This document shows positions 1 through 6,244 of a DNA stretch of 11,994 nucleotides, piece by piece. Within the stretch, counting starts at the first letter, position 1; every line of letters starts with the position of its first letter. The position numbers were made by a program, and so were the translations under genes. The notes under the pieces are model-generated. The model saw nothing but the letters and a program-made list of their open reading frames with translations. It was not told where the DNA came from and did no database searches. This DNA is from an uncultured Prevotella sp. (GTDB taxonomy: Bacteria > Bacteroidota > Bacteroidia > Bacteroidales > Bacteroidaceae): positions 1 through 11,994 of the forward strand of contig CALGRN010000015.1 of assembly GCA_937880835.1 (NCBI GenBank). Reading direction: 5' to 3'.

Positions 1-286
1 GCTGTTGTTCTCTTGGTATCCCCTGTAAAAAGGAATCAAATTCTGCCTGTGTAACTCCATGTTTTTTCAAAACAGCATAACGATATGTGTACTCATCAGT
101 AATCTTGTTTTGTTTCCCAGAGTTTGCCATACCATCTGCGAGATGATAATCATAGAGGATATCCTCCATATCACTTGGCGAAATATATTCACTTGGAACA
201 GAAGGCTTGCATCCTATAAACAGCATAGATAATGCCATAAGCAATAATACGGAATGTAAAAAAGAAATGCTACGTCCTTTATTCAT
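1..286 (-). CDS. DUF4296-like lipoprotein, 3' end cut by window edge
   Basis: The start codon is the ATG at 286-284 and the frame stays open to base 1, giving 95 codons with no stop, so the C-terminus lies outside the window. The N-terminus has basic residues, a hydrophobic stretch and L-F-I-G-C26, a slightly atypical lipobox (Phe at -3), predicting a lipid-anchored protein. The mature part begins K-P-S-V-P-S-E-Y-I-S and continues with an M-E-D-I-L-Y-D-Y-H-L-A-D segment. This matches my memory of the DUF4296 family of small Bacteroidota proteins, commonly found beside lspA; the function is unknown. It starts 16 bp after the lspA stop in the same direction, so co-transcription with lspA is likely. 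The family name rests on recall and context, not on a search. Confidence 0.75.
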   Translation of the reverse strand, partial: MNKGRSISFLHSVLLLMALSMLFIGCKPSVPSEYISPSDMEDILYDYHLADGMANSGKQNKITDEYTYRYAVLKKHGVTQAEFDSFLQGIPREQQ

Positions 287-302
287 CTTTAAATACAAAG
301 AT

Positions 303-953
303 TTAATCTGTATCTTGATTGTATTTATTAATAGAATTTCTCAGAGACAGATTACTGAGATCTTTTCTATAAAAGATAAGCATAATGGCAACCCCTACGC
401 TAATACAAGCATCTGCAAAATTAAATATCGGACTAAAAAAAACAAATATGTCCCCTCCATATAATGGAATCCATTCCGGCAATGTTGTTTCTATAATTGG
501 AAAATAGAACATGTCAACGACCTTTCCTGTAAGAAATGATGCATATCCCTCGCCGAAATTAACCAAAGTTGCTACATTATATGGTGTGGACTCTGAAAAG
601 ATAAGTCCATAAAACATATTATCAATAATATTTCCGATAGCACCAGCCAATACCATTGAGAGACAGACGAGATAACCTGTTCGTGCTTTTGCTTTAACTT
701 GACACCATATATAATATGCAATCAGACAAATAGCAAATATACGGAACAGACTCAATATAAGTTTACCTATAAAATCCATACCAAATGCCATTCCATTATT
801 CTCTATGAAACTGATGTAAAACCATCTTGTTATTTCAATATCACTATGAAGCGGCATATTGGTTTTAACTTCTATTTTTATAATCTGGTCTATTATCAAT
901 ATGGCAATAGTAATCAACCAAACTAAACGTCCGTCTGTCAGATGTAATTTCAT
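303..953 (-). CDS. lspA: Lipoprotein signal peptidase II (LspA), long Bacteroidota form
   Basis: This inner-membrane aspartyl peptidase removes signal peptides from prolipoproteins after lipidation of the cysteine. The 216-residue product has the family landmarks: D22-Q-I-I-K, N52-N-G-M-A-F-G, G104-A-I-G-N-I-I-D111 with one catalytic Asp, V-V-D-M-F-Y-F-P at 145-152, and F178-N-F-A-D181 with the second Asp. Four hydrophobic segments fit the four-helix LspA fold. About 70 residues separate the two catalytic Asp residues, against about 20 in Proteobacteria, which explains the length (E. coli 164). I chose the ATG at 953 because the sequence from M-K-L-H-L fits the family start; an in-frame TTG at 974 would add seven residues. 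It follows the DksA-like gene by about 90 bp and precedes the small lipoprotein by 16 bp. Lipoproteins encoded in this window are its plausible substrates. Confidence 0.96.
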   Translation of the reverse strand: MKLHLTDGRLVWLITIAILIIDQIIKIEVKTNMPLHSDIEITRWFYISFIENNGMAFGMDFIGKLILSLFRIFAICLIAYYIWCQVKAKARTGYLVCLSMVLAGAIGNIIDNMFYGLIFSESTPYNVATLVNFGEGYASFLTGKVVDMFYFPIIETTLPEWIPLYGGDIFVFFSPIFNFADACISVGVAIMLIFYRKDLSNLSLRNSINKYNQDTD

Positions 954-1044
954 TATATTATTCTTTTTAGACAAAATATATGCATGAAAACCAATCTAAT
1001 CAGAATTTATTCCAATTAGTTCTGCATATCCGGGCATAACAGGA

Positions 1045-1425
1045 CTATCGTTTTCTTGCGTTTTTTGATTCAACGCTCAACGTTGCATGCGGAACTATCC
1101 GTAAACGCTCTTTCGGTATAAGTTCTCCGGTCATTCTGTCTATACCATAAGTCTTATTCTCTATTCTTATCAATGCCGCTTCAAGACCTTGTATGAACTT
1201 TTGCTGACGTCCTGCCATTTGCATTAATTCTTCTTTGGTTTGAGTTGCACTTCCTTCTTCTAATATTTTATAAGTAGGCGAAGTATCGTCCACATCGTTT
1301 CCGTCTGCATTCATAAGAGTGCGCATCATTGCATTATAATCTCTGCGTGCGAGTTTCAACTTATCATTTATTATTTCTTTGAACTCTTCAAGTTCTTCGT
1401 CACTATAACGTGTCTTCTCTGCCAT
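1045..1425 (-). CDS. DksA/TraR-family transcription regulator lacking all zinc-finger cysteines
   Basis: A 126-residue protein of the DksA/TraR type, which acts in the RNA polymerase secondary channel (DksA works with ppGpp). The N-terminal 90 residues are charged and helical, fitting a coiled coil, with an acidic turn D41-G-N-D-V-D-D47 where DksA has its Asp-rich tip. The C-terminal part Y93-G-I-D-R-M-T-G-E-L-I-P-K-E-R-L-R-I-V-P-H-A keeps the outline of the zinc-finger region, but there is no cysteine in the whole protein. By alignment in the head, the four usual Cys positions hold D96, T99, S117 and S120. Related Bacteroidota proteins, as I recall them, keep at least one Cys. The gene lies between ileS and lspA in the same direction, 117 bp after the ileS stop. 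I saw no TTTG/TAnnTTTG promoter in that gap, so it is probably transcribed from the ileS promoter. Its regulatory role is inferred from family alone. Confidence 0.88.
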   Translation of the reverse strand: MAEKTRYSDEELEEFKEIINDKLKLARRDYNAMMRTLMNADGNDVDDTSPTYKILEEGSATQTKEELMQMAGRQQKFIQGLEAALIRIENKTYGIDRMTGELIPKERLRIVPHATLSVESKNARKR

Positions 1426-1461
1426 ATCTTATTATTTTATGGATATTTTATCAACACCCGA

Positions 1462-1530
1462 TTATATAATTACAATTAATAACGTATTAGCCAATATGCA
1501 GACTGTTATTACTTCTACAAAAGTCCACAT
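1462..1530 (-). CDS. Possible 22-residue hydrophobic peptide between ileS and the DksA-like gene
   Basis: An ATG at 1530-1528, 12 bp after the ileS stop, opens 22 codons ending in TAA at 1464-1462. The predicted peptide starts M-W-T-F-V-E-V and has one Glu as its only charged residue; the rest is mostly Ile, Leu, Val and Thr, with one Cys. It could form a single membrane helix. No clear ribosome binding site is present, which is not decisive in Bacteroidota. AT-rich spacer often yields short hydrophobic frames by chance, so this is weakly supported. Position and orientation fit translation within the ileS operon. Confidence 0.22.
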   Translation of the reverse strand: MWTFVEVITVCILANTLLIVII

Positions 1531-1542
1531 TATTTCATTATA

Positions 1543-4500
1543 TCAATTCTTCTCTATTAATATGTTAAGTTTGAAATCATCAAATTCAATCTCTGAACCT
1601 TCATTCATCTCTATATTTATATTATCAGCCAAGACCTGACCTTTTATATAATCACCAAATTCTGCGACAGCTTTGGTTATATATTCGTTTGGAGCAACCG
1701 TAACGTTTATACGATCTGTAATTTCAAGTCCTGTTTCCTTACGTAAATTCTGAATGCGGTTTATCAATTCACGCGCCATTCCTTCATTTCTTAACTCTTC
1801 CGTAAGTTCTACTTCAAGAGCAACAGTAATATTACCTTCGTTACTTACAAGCCACCCCGGTATATCCTCACTTATTATATCAACATCGGCAACATCAACC
1901 GTCACGCGTTGTCCTTCTACTTCTATATCAATGTTCCCTGAATTTTCAAACATACTTATTTGTTCCTGATTCAGAGAATCCATTTGTGAAGCAATGCCTT
2001 TCATAAGTTTACCATACTTCTTGCCCATCGTTCGGAAGTTACATTTTACTTTCTTAACGAGAACACTGTTTCCTTCAACAAAGTTAAGTTCTTTTACATT
2101 AACTTCGTTCATAATCAGATCCTTTACCGCCTCTATATGATTTTTCTGCTCTAAATCTATTGCAGGAATCATTATCTGTTTCAGCGGCTGACGAACTTTT
2201 ATATTTACTTTACGTCGTAATGCAAGAACCATTGATGTTATATTCTGAGCCATGCTCATGCGTGCTTCCAAATCTTTGTCTATGAGTTCTTCATCTGCTG
2301 TTGGAAACATGTCAAGATGTACACTTTCTTTCTCACCTCCTAAATCATGATAAAGTTGTTCTGCGAAGAATGGAGCAAACGGAGCAGACAATTTGCTGAC
2401 TGTCATCAAGCAAGTATATAGCGTCTGATAAGCACTGAGTTTATCCTTACTCATTTCCTTACCCCAAAAACGTTTTCTGTTAAGACGAACATACCAATTG
2501 CTCAAATCATCATTCACAAAAGCATCTATAAGTCTCCCGGCACGTGTAGGATCATAATCTGACAATTCTTTATCCACTTTCTTTATAAGTGAATTCAGAC
2601 ATGAAAGAATCCATCTGTCTATTTCCAAAAACTCTTTGGGATTGAAATCTTTCATCATCGTTTCCGGATCGAAACCATCAACATTAGCATAAAGAGCAAA
2701 GAAAGAATATGTATTATACAACGTTCCGAAGAATTTACGTCTGATTTCGTCAACACCATTAGGATCAAACTTCAAATTGTCCCAAGGCTCTGAGTTCGTC
2801 ATCATATACAATCTTACGGCATCTGCACCATATTTTTCAATCATCTCAAACGGATTGGTAACATTTCCGACATGTTTGCTCATCTTGTTGCCTTTCGCAT
2901 CGAGCACCAAGCCGGTGGATATAACGTTCTTAAATGATACGGAATCAAATACCATTGTAGATATTGCATGAAGAGTGAAGAACCATCCACGTGTTTGATC
3001 TACTCCTTCATTAATGAAATCAGCAGGATAGAAGCTCGGAGGAATAGGCATTCCTTCATAGTTGCTATTTACCATTTTTGCTCTATCCTCTTCCGTTCCC
3101 CAACTCATTTTACCCTCAAAAGGATAATGTAATTGAGCATAAGGCATTGAACCGCTGTCAAACCAAACATCAATCAAGTCCAATTCACGAGTCATTGGTT
3201 TTCCACTGTCGCTTACAAGGATTATATCATCAACATAAGGACGATGTAAATCTATTTTGTTATAATTATCATCACTATAATTTTCGGGAACGAAACCGTT
3301 ATCTTTCATCGGATTGCTCTTCATGAAACCACAGGCAACACTCTTCTCTATCTCATCATAAAGTTCTTTCATCGAACCTATACAGATTTCTTTTCCGTCC
3401 TCATCTCGCCAAATTGGCAAAGGAGTTCCCCAAAAGCGAGAACGTGAAAGATTCCAATCATTAAGATTTTCGAGCCAATTTCCAAATCTTCCAGTACCTG
3501 TTGATTCCGGCTGCCAACGTATAGTTTTATTAAGTTCTACCATACGTTCCTTACTTGCTGTACTCTTTATGAACCAACTGTCAAGAGGATAATAAAGAAT
3601 AGGCTTATCCGTACGCCAACAGTGAGGATAATTATGAACATGCTTTTCTATCTTATATGCAGTTCCCTCCTGTTTCATCTCCATACATATTACGATGTTC
3701 AAATCTTCCGCTTTATTTGCAGCCTGTTCATCATAACCGTTAACATTGAATTCAGGAGAATATGCGTTCTTGACATAATCGCCTGCATGACGACCGTAGG
3801 TGTTTTTGTCAACGCATTTATCTATAAAATTATCGTCAAGCTCTTCAAGCGTATAATATTTTCCTTGCAGGTCAACCATCGGGCGTGTATCGCCTTTTTT
3901 GTTTACCAAGAACAAAGAAGGAATATGGGCATCTCTTGCCACTTTCGCATCATCCGCACCAAAAGTAGGAGCGATATGTACAATACCTGTACCGTCTTCT
4001 GTCGTAACATAATCGCCCGGTATTACGCGGAAACCGCAGTCATTCATTTCAACAAACTTCTCTTTGCCATTTTCCGAAACAAAGACTTTATCCTCATGCT
4101 CTGCCGCATAATCAATAACAAATTGCGGAGAATTATCATCCAATTTAGAAGAAGGTTTTATCCAGTTCATAAGTTGTTGATATTTCATACCGACAAGTTC
4201 AGTTCCAATGTAAGAGCCGATAATTTTATATGGTATTACTTTGTCACCATGTTTGTAATCTTCAAGAGGCATATCCTTTCCTTCCGGTTTAAGATACGCG
4301 TCAACACGAGACTCTGCAATGATTACCGTTATTGGTTTATCATCATAAGGATTGTAAGTACGAACAGCAACGTATTTTATATTCGGTCCTACGCAAAGAG
4401 CTGTGTTTGAAGGCAACGTCCATGGAGTTGTGGTCCATGCTGCCAGATAAGGCTGTCCCCATTCTGTCCACTCTGATTTCGGAGTCGTTATTTTAAACAA

Positions 4501-5151
4501 CGCAGTTACCGTTGTATCTTTCACGTCACGATAACATCCGGGTTGATTTAGTTCATGAGAACTCAAACCTGTACCTGCTGCCGGCGAATAGGGTTGAATG
4601 GTGTAACCTTTGTACAGCAATCCTTTTTTATAAAGTTGTTTCAACAACCACCAAAGAGTTTCTATGTATTTGTTATCATAAGTTATATACGGATTATCCA
4701 AATCTACGAAATAACCCATCTTCTCTGTAAGGTCGCGCCATTCTGCCGTGAACTTCATTACATTTTCACGACATTTCTGATTGTATTCAGCAACAGAGAT
4801 ATATTTTTCCGATTTCTTGTTGTCTATATCTTTCTTTGTTATTCCGAGTTCTTTTTCTACACCTAATTCAACAGGCAATCCGTGAGTATCCCAACCGGCT
4901 TTTCGCTCTACTTTGAATCCTTTCATTGTTTTATACCTGTTGAAAGTATCCTTTATTGCTCTGGCGAGAACATGGTGAATGCCGGGATGTCCGTTTGCAG
5001 AAGGAGGTCCTTCATAAAAAACGAAATCAGGATATCCTTCACGTTCTTTTATCGTTTTATGAAAAATATCTTTCTCTTTCCATTCGATCAACACATTTCT
5101 GTTAATCTCAGCCATATTCAAGCCATTATGTTCGGCAAATCTCTTAGCCAT
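1543..5151 (-). CDS. ileS: Isoleucyl-tRNA synthetase, type 2 (eukaryote-like), with GxHH signature
   Basis: This cytoplasmic enzyme charges tRNA-Ile with isoleucine and edits mischarged valine. The 1202-residue product has, in order: the class I signature region P49-P-S-A-N-G-H-P-G57-I-H-H60; the CP1 editing domain with a Thr-rich T-T-T-P-W-T-L-P-S-N-T near 240 and G-T-G-I-V-H-I-A-P-T-F-G-A-D-D near 388-402; S-R-S-R-F-W-G-T-P-L-P-I-W near 570; K756-M-S-K-H760; and the anticodon-binding domain with L-S-N-W-Y-V-R-L-N-R-K-R-F-W. The C-terminus is long and lacks the Cys-rich zinc site of type 1 bacterial IleRS, so this is type 2. Where HxGH is expected it has G-I-H-H. The start at 5151 gives K-R-F-A-E-H then N-R-N-V-L-I-E-W, as in family N-termini. 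It is the first gene of the minus-strand operon, behind a good promoter. Identity is certain; the drug consequence of the signature is inferred. Confidence 0.98.
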   Translation of the reverse strand: MAKRFAEHNGLNMAEINRNVLIEWKEKDIFHKTIKEREGYPDFVFYEGPPSANGHPGIHHVLARAIKDTFNRYKTMKGFKVERKAGWDTHGLPVELGVEKELGITKKDIDNKKSEKYISVAEYNQKCRENVMKFTAEWRDLTEKMGYFVDLDNPYITYDNKYIETLWWLLKQLYKKGLLYKGYTIQPYSPAAGTGLSSHELNQPGCYRDVKDTTVTALFKITTPKSEWTEWGQPYLAAWTTTPWTLPSNTALCVGPNIKYVAVRTYNPYDDKPITVIIAESRVDAYLKPEGKDMPLEDYKHGDKVIPYKIIGSYIGTELVGMKYQQLMNWIKPSSKLDDNSPQFVIDYAAEHEDKVFVSENGKEKFVEMNDCGFRVIPGDYVTTEDGTGIVHIAPTFGADDAKVARDAHIPSLFLVNKKGDTRPMVDLQGKYYTLEELDDNFIDKCVDKNTYGRHAGDYVKNAYSPEFNVNGYDEQAANKAEDLNIVICMEMKQEGTAYKIEKHVHNYPHCWRTDKPILYYPLDSWFIKSTASKERMVELNKTIRWQPESTGTGRFGNWLENLNDWNLSRSRFWGTPLPIWRDEDGKEICIGSMKELYDEIEKSVACGFMKSNPMKDNGFVPENYSDDNYNKIDLHRPYVDDIILVSDSGKPMTRELDLIDVWFDSGSMPYAQLHYPFEGKMSWGTEEDRAKMVNSNYEGMPIPPSFYPADFINEGVDQTRGWFFTLHAISTMVFDSVSFKNVISTGLVLDAKGNKMSKHVGNVTNPFEMIEKYGADAVRLYMMTNSEPWDNLKFDPNGVDEIRRKFFGTLYNTYSFFALYANVDGFDPETMMKDFNPKEFLEIDRWILSCLNSLIKKVDKELSDYDPTRAGRLIDAFVNDDLSNWYVRLNRKRFWGKEMSKDKLSAYQTLYTCLMTVSKLSAPFAPFFAEQLYHDLGGEKESVHLDMFPTADEELIDKDLEARMSMAQNITSMVLALRRKVNIKVRQPLKQIMIPAIDLEQKNHIEAVKDLIMNEVNVKELNFVEGNSVLVKKVKCNFRTMGKKYGKLMKGIASQMDSLNQEQISMFENSGNIDIEVEGQRVTVDVADVDIISEDIPGWLVSNEGNITVALEVELTEELRNEGMARELINRIQNLRKETGLEITDRINVTVAPNEYITKAVAEFGDYIKGQVLADNINIEMNEGSEIEFDDFKLNILIEKN

Positions 5152-5235
5152 ATTGTTACTCGTTTATCGTAATAAATATTATTCTTTTCAAACCATTCCG
5201 TAAGAACAACAAAACAGTTGACATTAATTAGTGCG

Positions 5236-5266
5236 CAAAGATAAGAAAAAAAATCGTCTATCCAAA
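5236..5266 (-). promoter_or_regulatory. Bacteroidota-type promoter of the ileS operon
   Basis: On the minus strand TTTG (5266-5263) is followed after exactly 19 bp by TATCTTTG (5243-5236). This matches the Bacteroidota primary sigma consensus TTTG-N19-21-TAnnTTTG at every fixed position. Transcription should begin near 5229, leaving an untranslated leader of about 75 bases before the ileS ATG at 5151. I saw no T-box-like structure in that leader. A-tracts just upstream (5264-5272 on the plus strand) could act as an UP-like element. Confidence 0.8.
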
Positions 5267-5268
5267 AA

Positions 5269-5332
5269 AAAATATTTAATTTAGTTGTAATGCAATATGT
5301 CAACTCTCTAAAACAAAAGAAAATATTTAATT
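5269..5332. repeat. 13-bp direct repeat upstream of the ileS promoter
   Basis: AAAATATTTAATT occurs at 5269-5281 and again at 5320-5332, 51 bp apart, with the palindromic core AAATATTT. The first copy begins just upstream of the ileS -33 box. It could be a binding site pair or upstream promoter element, but such AT-rich words recur easily by chance here. Confidence 0.35.
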
Positions 5333-5371
5333 AAAAAAAGAACAACTCCTTTATCTTCTATCATCTATATT

Positions 5372-5391
5372 CAACGTGAGTTCAACAAATT
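5372..5391 (+). repeat. Motif repeat, copy 1 (AACGTGAGTTC family)
   Basis: CAACGTGAGTTCAACAAATT agrees with copy 2 at 17 of 20 positions and shares the identical 11-mer AACGTGAGTTC. It sits 304 bp before copy 2 in the same orientation. The 11-bp palindrome at 5387-5414 overlaps its right end. The origin is unknown; it may be the end of a degenerate mobile element or a dispersed genomic repeat. Confidence 0.55.
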
Positions 5392-5531
5392 CATATTAAA
5401 ATCAATATGAATTTTACACGCCAATGTTTTCTTATTTGCGATTGATTGGAATACATTATATAATAATACAATATAGCCAACGCCATCTCGTACTTTGTAT
5501 AATACTGAAATTCAACATATTGCAAACGGCT

Positions 5532-5620
5532 TTTCAAAAGTTATTGTTTTGCATTGTGAAAATTATCCTTTTATGCCCTGAAAGTTATCCTTTTGCAATG
5601 CAAAACAATAACTTTTGAAA
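5532..5620. repeat. Perfect 25-bp inverted repeat enclosing 22-bp-period direct repeats
   Basis: The arm at 5532-5556 is the exact reverse complement of 5596-5620 over 25 bp, outer sequence TTTCAAAAGTTATTG. The 39-base spacer holds two near-identical units, GAAAATTATCCTTTT at 5558-5572 and GAAAGTTATCCTTTT at 5580-5594 (14 of 15 identical, 22-bp period). The left arm carries a related AAAAGTTATTGTTTT at about the same period. As RNA it would form a long hairpin with a large loop. There is no U-run of terminator type after the right arm. It resembles a REP- or MITE-like palindromic element; its family is not identified here. Confidence 0.8.
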
Positions 5621-5675
5621 TACATCTTATATACTGATTACGTTCAATTACATAAATATAAAGCAAACATTAATA

Positions 5676-5695
5676 TAACGTGAGTTCGACGAATT
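5676..5695 (+). repeat. Motif repeat, copy 2 (AACGTGAGTTC family)
   Basis: TAACGTGAGTTCGACGAATT is the reference copy. It lies 304 bp downstream of copy 1 in the same orientation and about 304 bp from the outer end of the inverted copy 3. It runs into the palindrome GAATTATAATTC (5691-5702). Together with copy 3 it could form imperfect terminal inverted repeats of a 305-bp segment. Confidence 0.55.
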
Positions 5696-5734
5696 ATAAT
5701 TCTTTCTGTAATTTGATGAATATAGCGTATTGTT

Positions 5735-5923
5735 TTATTGTACGATTTGTATGGCAAACCATTTTTTTAGTAGTTCTAAAAAGCAATTAAACAGTGCTTT
5801 TTTCATCCAATGAGCAAAATATAAAGGGCGTTGTTTCTGTTTTAGAAATGTTTTTGCAGCCATACCGATACGAGATAGTTGTGTTTTATGTTTATCGGAC
5901 ATACATCGGGACTGTACATACAT
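5735..5923 (-). CDS. Doubtful 62-residue protein or gene remnant, unrecognised
   Basis: An ATG at 5923-5921 opens 62 codons ending in TAA at 5737-5735; another Met at codon 8 is an alternative start. The frame is open upstream to 5962 without an ATG, which would fit a 5'-truncated gene. The product is basic and moderately hydrophobic, with R-I-G-M-A-A-K-T-F-L-K-Q then R-P-L-Y-F-A-H-W-M-K-K-A-L-F-N. Its composition (Trp, His, Cys, Met, amphipathic helix-like spacing) looks more protein-like than random AT-rich translation. It lies between motif copies 2 and 3, so it may belong to a small or decayed mobile element. I do not recognise the family. No promoter of the TAnnTTTG type is seen before it. 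Confidence 0.3.
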   Translation of the reverse strand: MYVQSRCMSDKHKTQLSRIGMAAKTFLKQKQRPLYFAHWMKKALFNCFLELLKKWFAIQIVQ

Positions 5924-5960
5924 TCCGATTGTAACGGTTATAATTAAATCTATTGGATTG

Positions 5961-5980
5961 AATTAATAGAACTCAGGTTA
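5961..5980 (-). repeat. Motif repeat, inverted copy 3 (AACGTGAGTTC family)
   Basis: Read on the minus strand, 5980 to 5961 is TAACCTGAGTTCTATTAATT, matching copy 2 at 16 of 20 positions, including TGAGTTC and AATT. Its orientation is opposite to copies 1 and 2. The flanking bases beyond both copies are AT-rich (TAATA and ATATA), and no clear target-site duplication is visible. Confidence 0.4.
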
Positions 5981-6094
5981 ATATAACATTTAAATATAAC
6001 GAAATAACATTCGCCACAACTTATAATACATGCTAACTTGTTATAAGTCAACATATAGTGTGATAACTCGCAATTTATACTGTAACTATTTGTT

Positions 6095-6107
6095 GTGAAT
6101 TAATCAC
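6095..6107. promoter_or_regulatory. Weak palindromic site upstream of nrdD, possible Crp/Fnr-type operator
   Basis: GTGAATTAATCAC is an imperfect palindrome with GTGA and TCAC half-sites, centred about 70 bp upstream of the nrdD -7 box. The half-sites resemble Crp/Fnr-family sites, but the spacing is one base shorter than the classic TGTGA-N6-TCACA. Anaerobic control of nrdD would make such a regulator sensible; that link is inference. Confidence 0.25.
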
Positions 6108-6169
6108 TAAAATAACTAAAAATAATGGCTTTATTAATACTTTTATCGTCAATTACAATAAAATAATCC

Positions 6170-6177
6170 TATCTTTG
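6170..6177 (+). promoter_or_regulatory. -7 box of the nrdD promoter
   Basis: TATCTTTG matches the Bacteroidota -7 consensus TAnnTTTG exactly. Transcription should start near 6184, giving a leader of about 110 bases before nrdD. At the expected 19-21 bp upstream the sequence is TTATCGTC, with no TTTG, so the -33 element is poor. This is compatible with a promoter that needs an activator. Confidence 0.65.
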
Positions 6178-6244
6178 CATTTGAAATCAAATAACAAAAA
6201 AAATAAACATAAACCATAAAATAAAAAATAAAGTTATCCAAAAT

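Larger units (their letters stand above)
5267..6140. other. Long repeat-rich intergenic region between ileS and nrdD
   Basis: This stretch separates two divergent housekeeping transcripts and holds no firm gene. It contains two AT-rich palindromes: AAATTCATATT at 5387-5397 pairs with 5404-5414 across a 6-base loop, and GAATTATAATTC lies at 5691-5702. Also present are the 25-bp inverted repeat at 5532-5620, three copies of a 20-bp motif at 5372, 5676 and 5961-5980, and a doubtful small reading frame at 5735-5923. A weaker inverted repeat ACTTATAA/TTATAAGT lies at 6019-6026 and 6041-6048. I recognise no tRNA, rRNA, CRISPR, riboswitch or intact transposase. The mixture suggests accumulated small mobile or repeat elements. 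Confidence 0.6.

Noticed and set aside
954..974. Upstream TTG start for lspA adding seven residues
   Set aside because: The ATG at 953 gives the N-terminus expected for Bacteroidota LspA. The extra residues are Lys/Asn-rich leader translation.
3622..4410. A 262-codon open frame on the plus strand inside ileS
   Set aside because: It lies wholly antisense to the well-supported ileS coding sequence. Its translation is a low-complexity run of Ile, Phe, Arg and Tyr without recognisable motifs, as expected for the complement of AT-biased codons.
5230..5350. A possible T-box or other tRNA-sensing leader before ileS
   Set aside because: The leader from the predicted start is only about 75 bases. 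I found no T-box consensus or antiterminator structure, and such control is not typical of Bacteroidota.
5424..5618. A 64-codon plus-strand frame across the inverted repeat
   Set aside because: Its second half is just the translation of the 25-bp arms and their spacer, and the rest is AT-rich spacer. No start signal or protein-like pattern is present.
5532..5620. The inverted repeat as an intrinsic terminator or a CRISPR repeat
   Set aside because: It has no U-tract after either arm, is not close to a gene end, and its 22-bp-period units lack the spacing and identical repeats of a CRISPR array.
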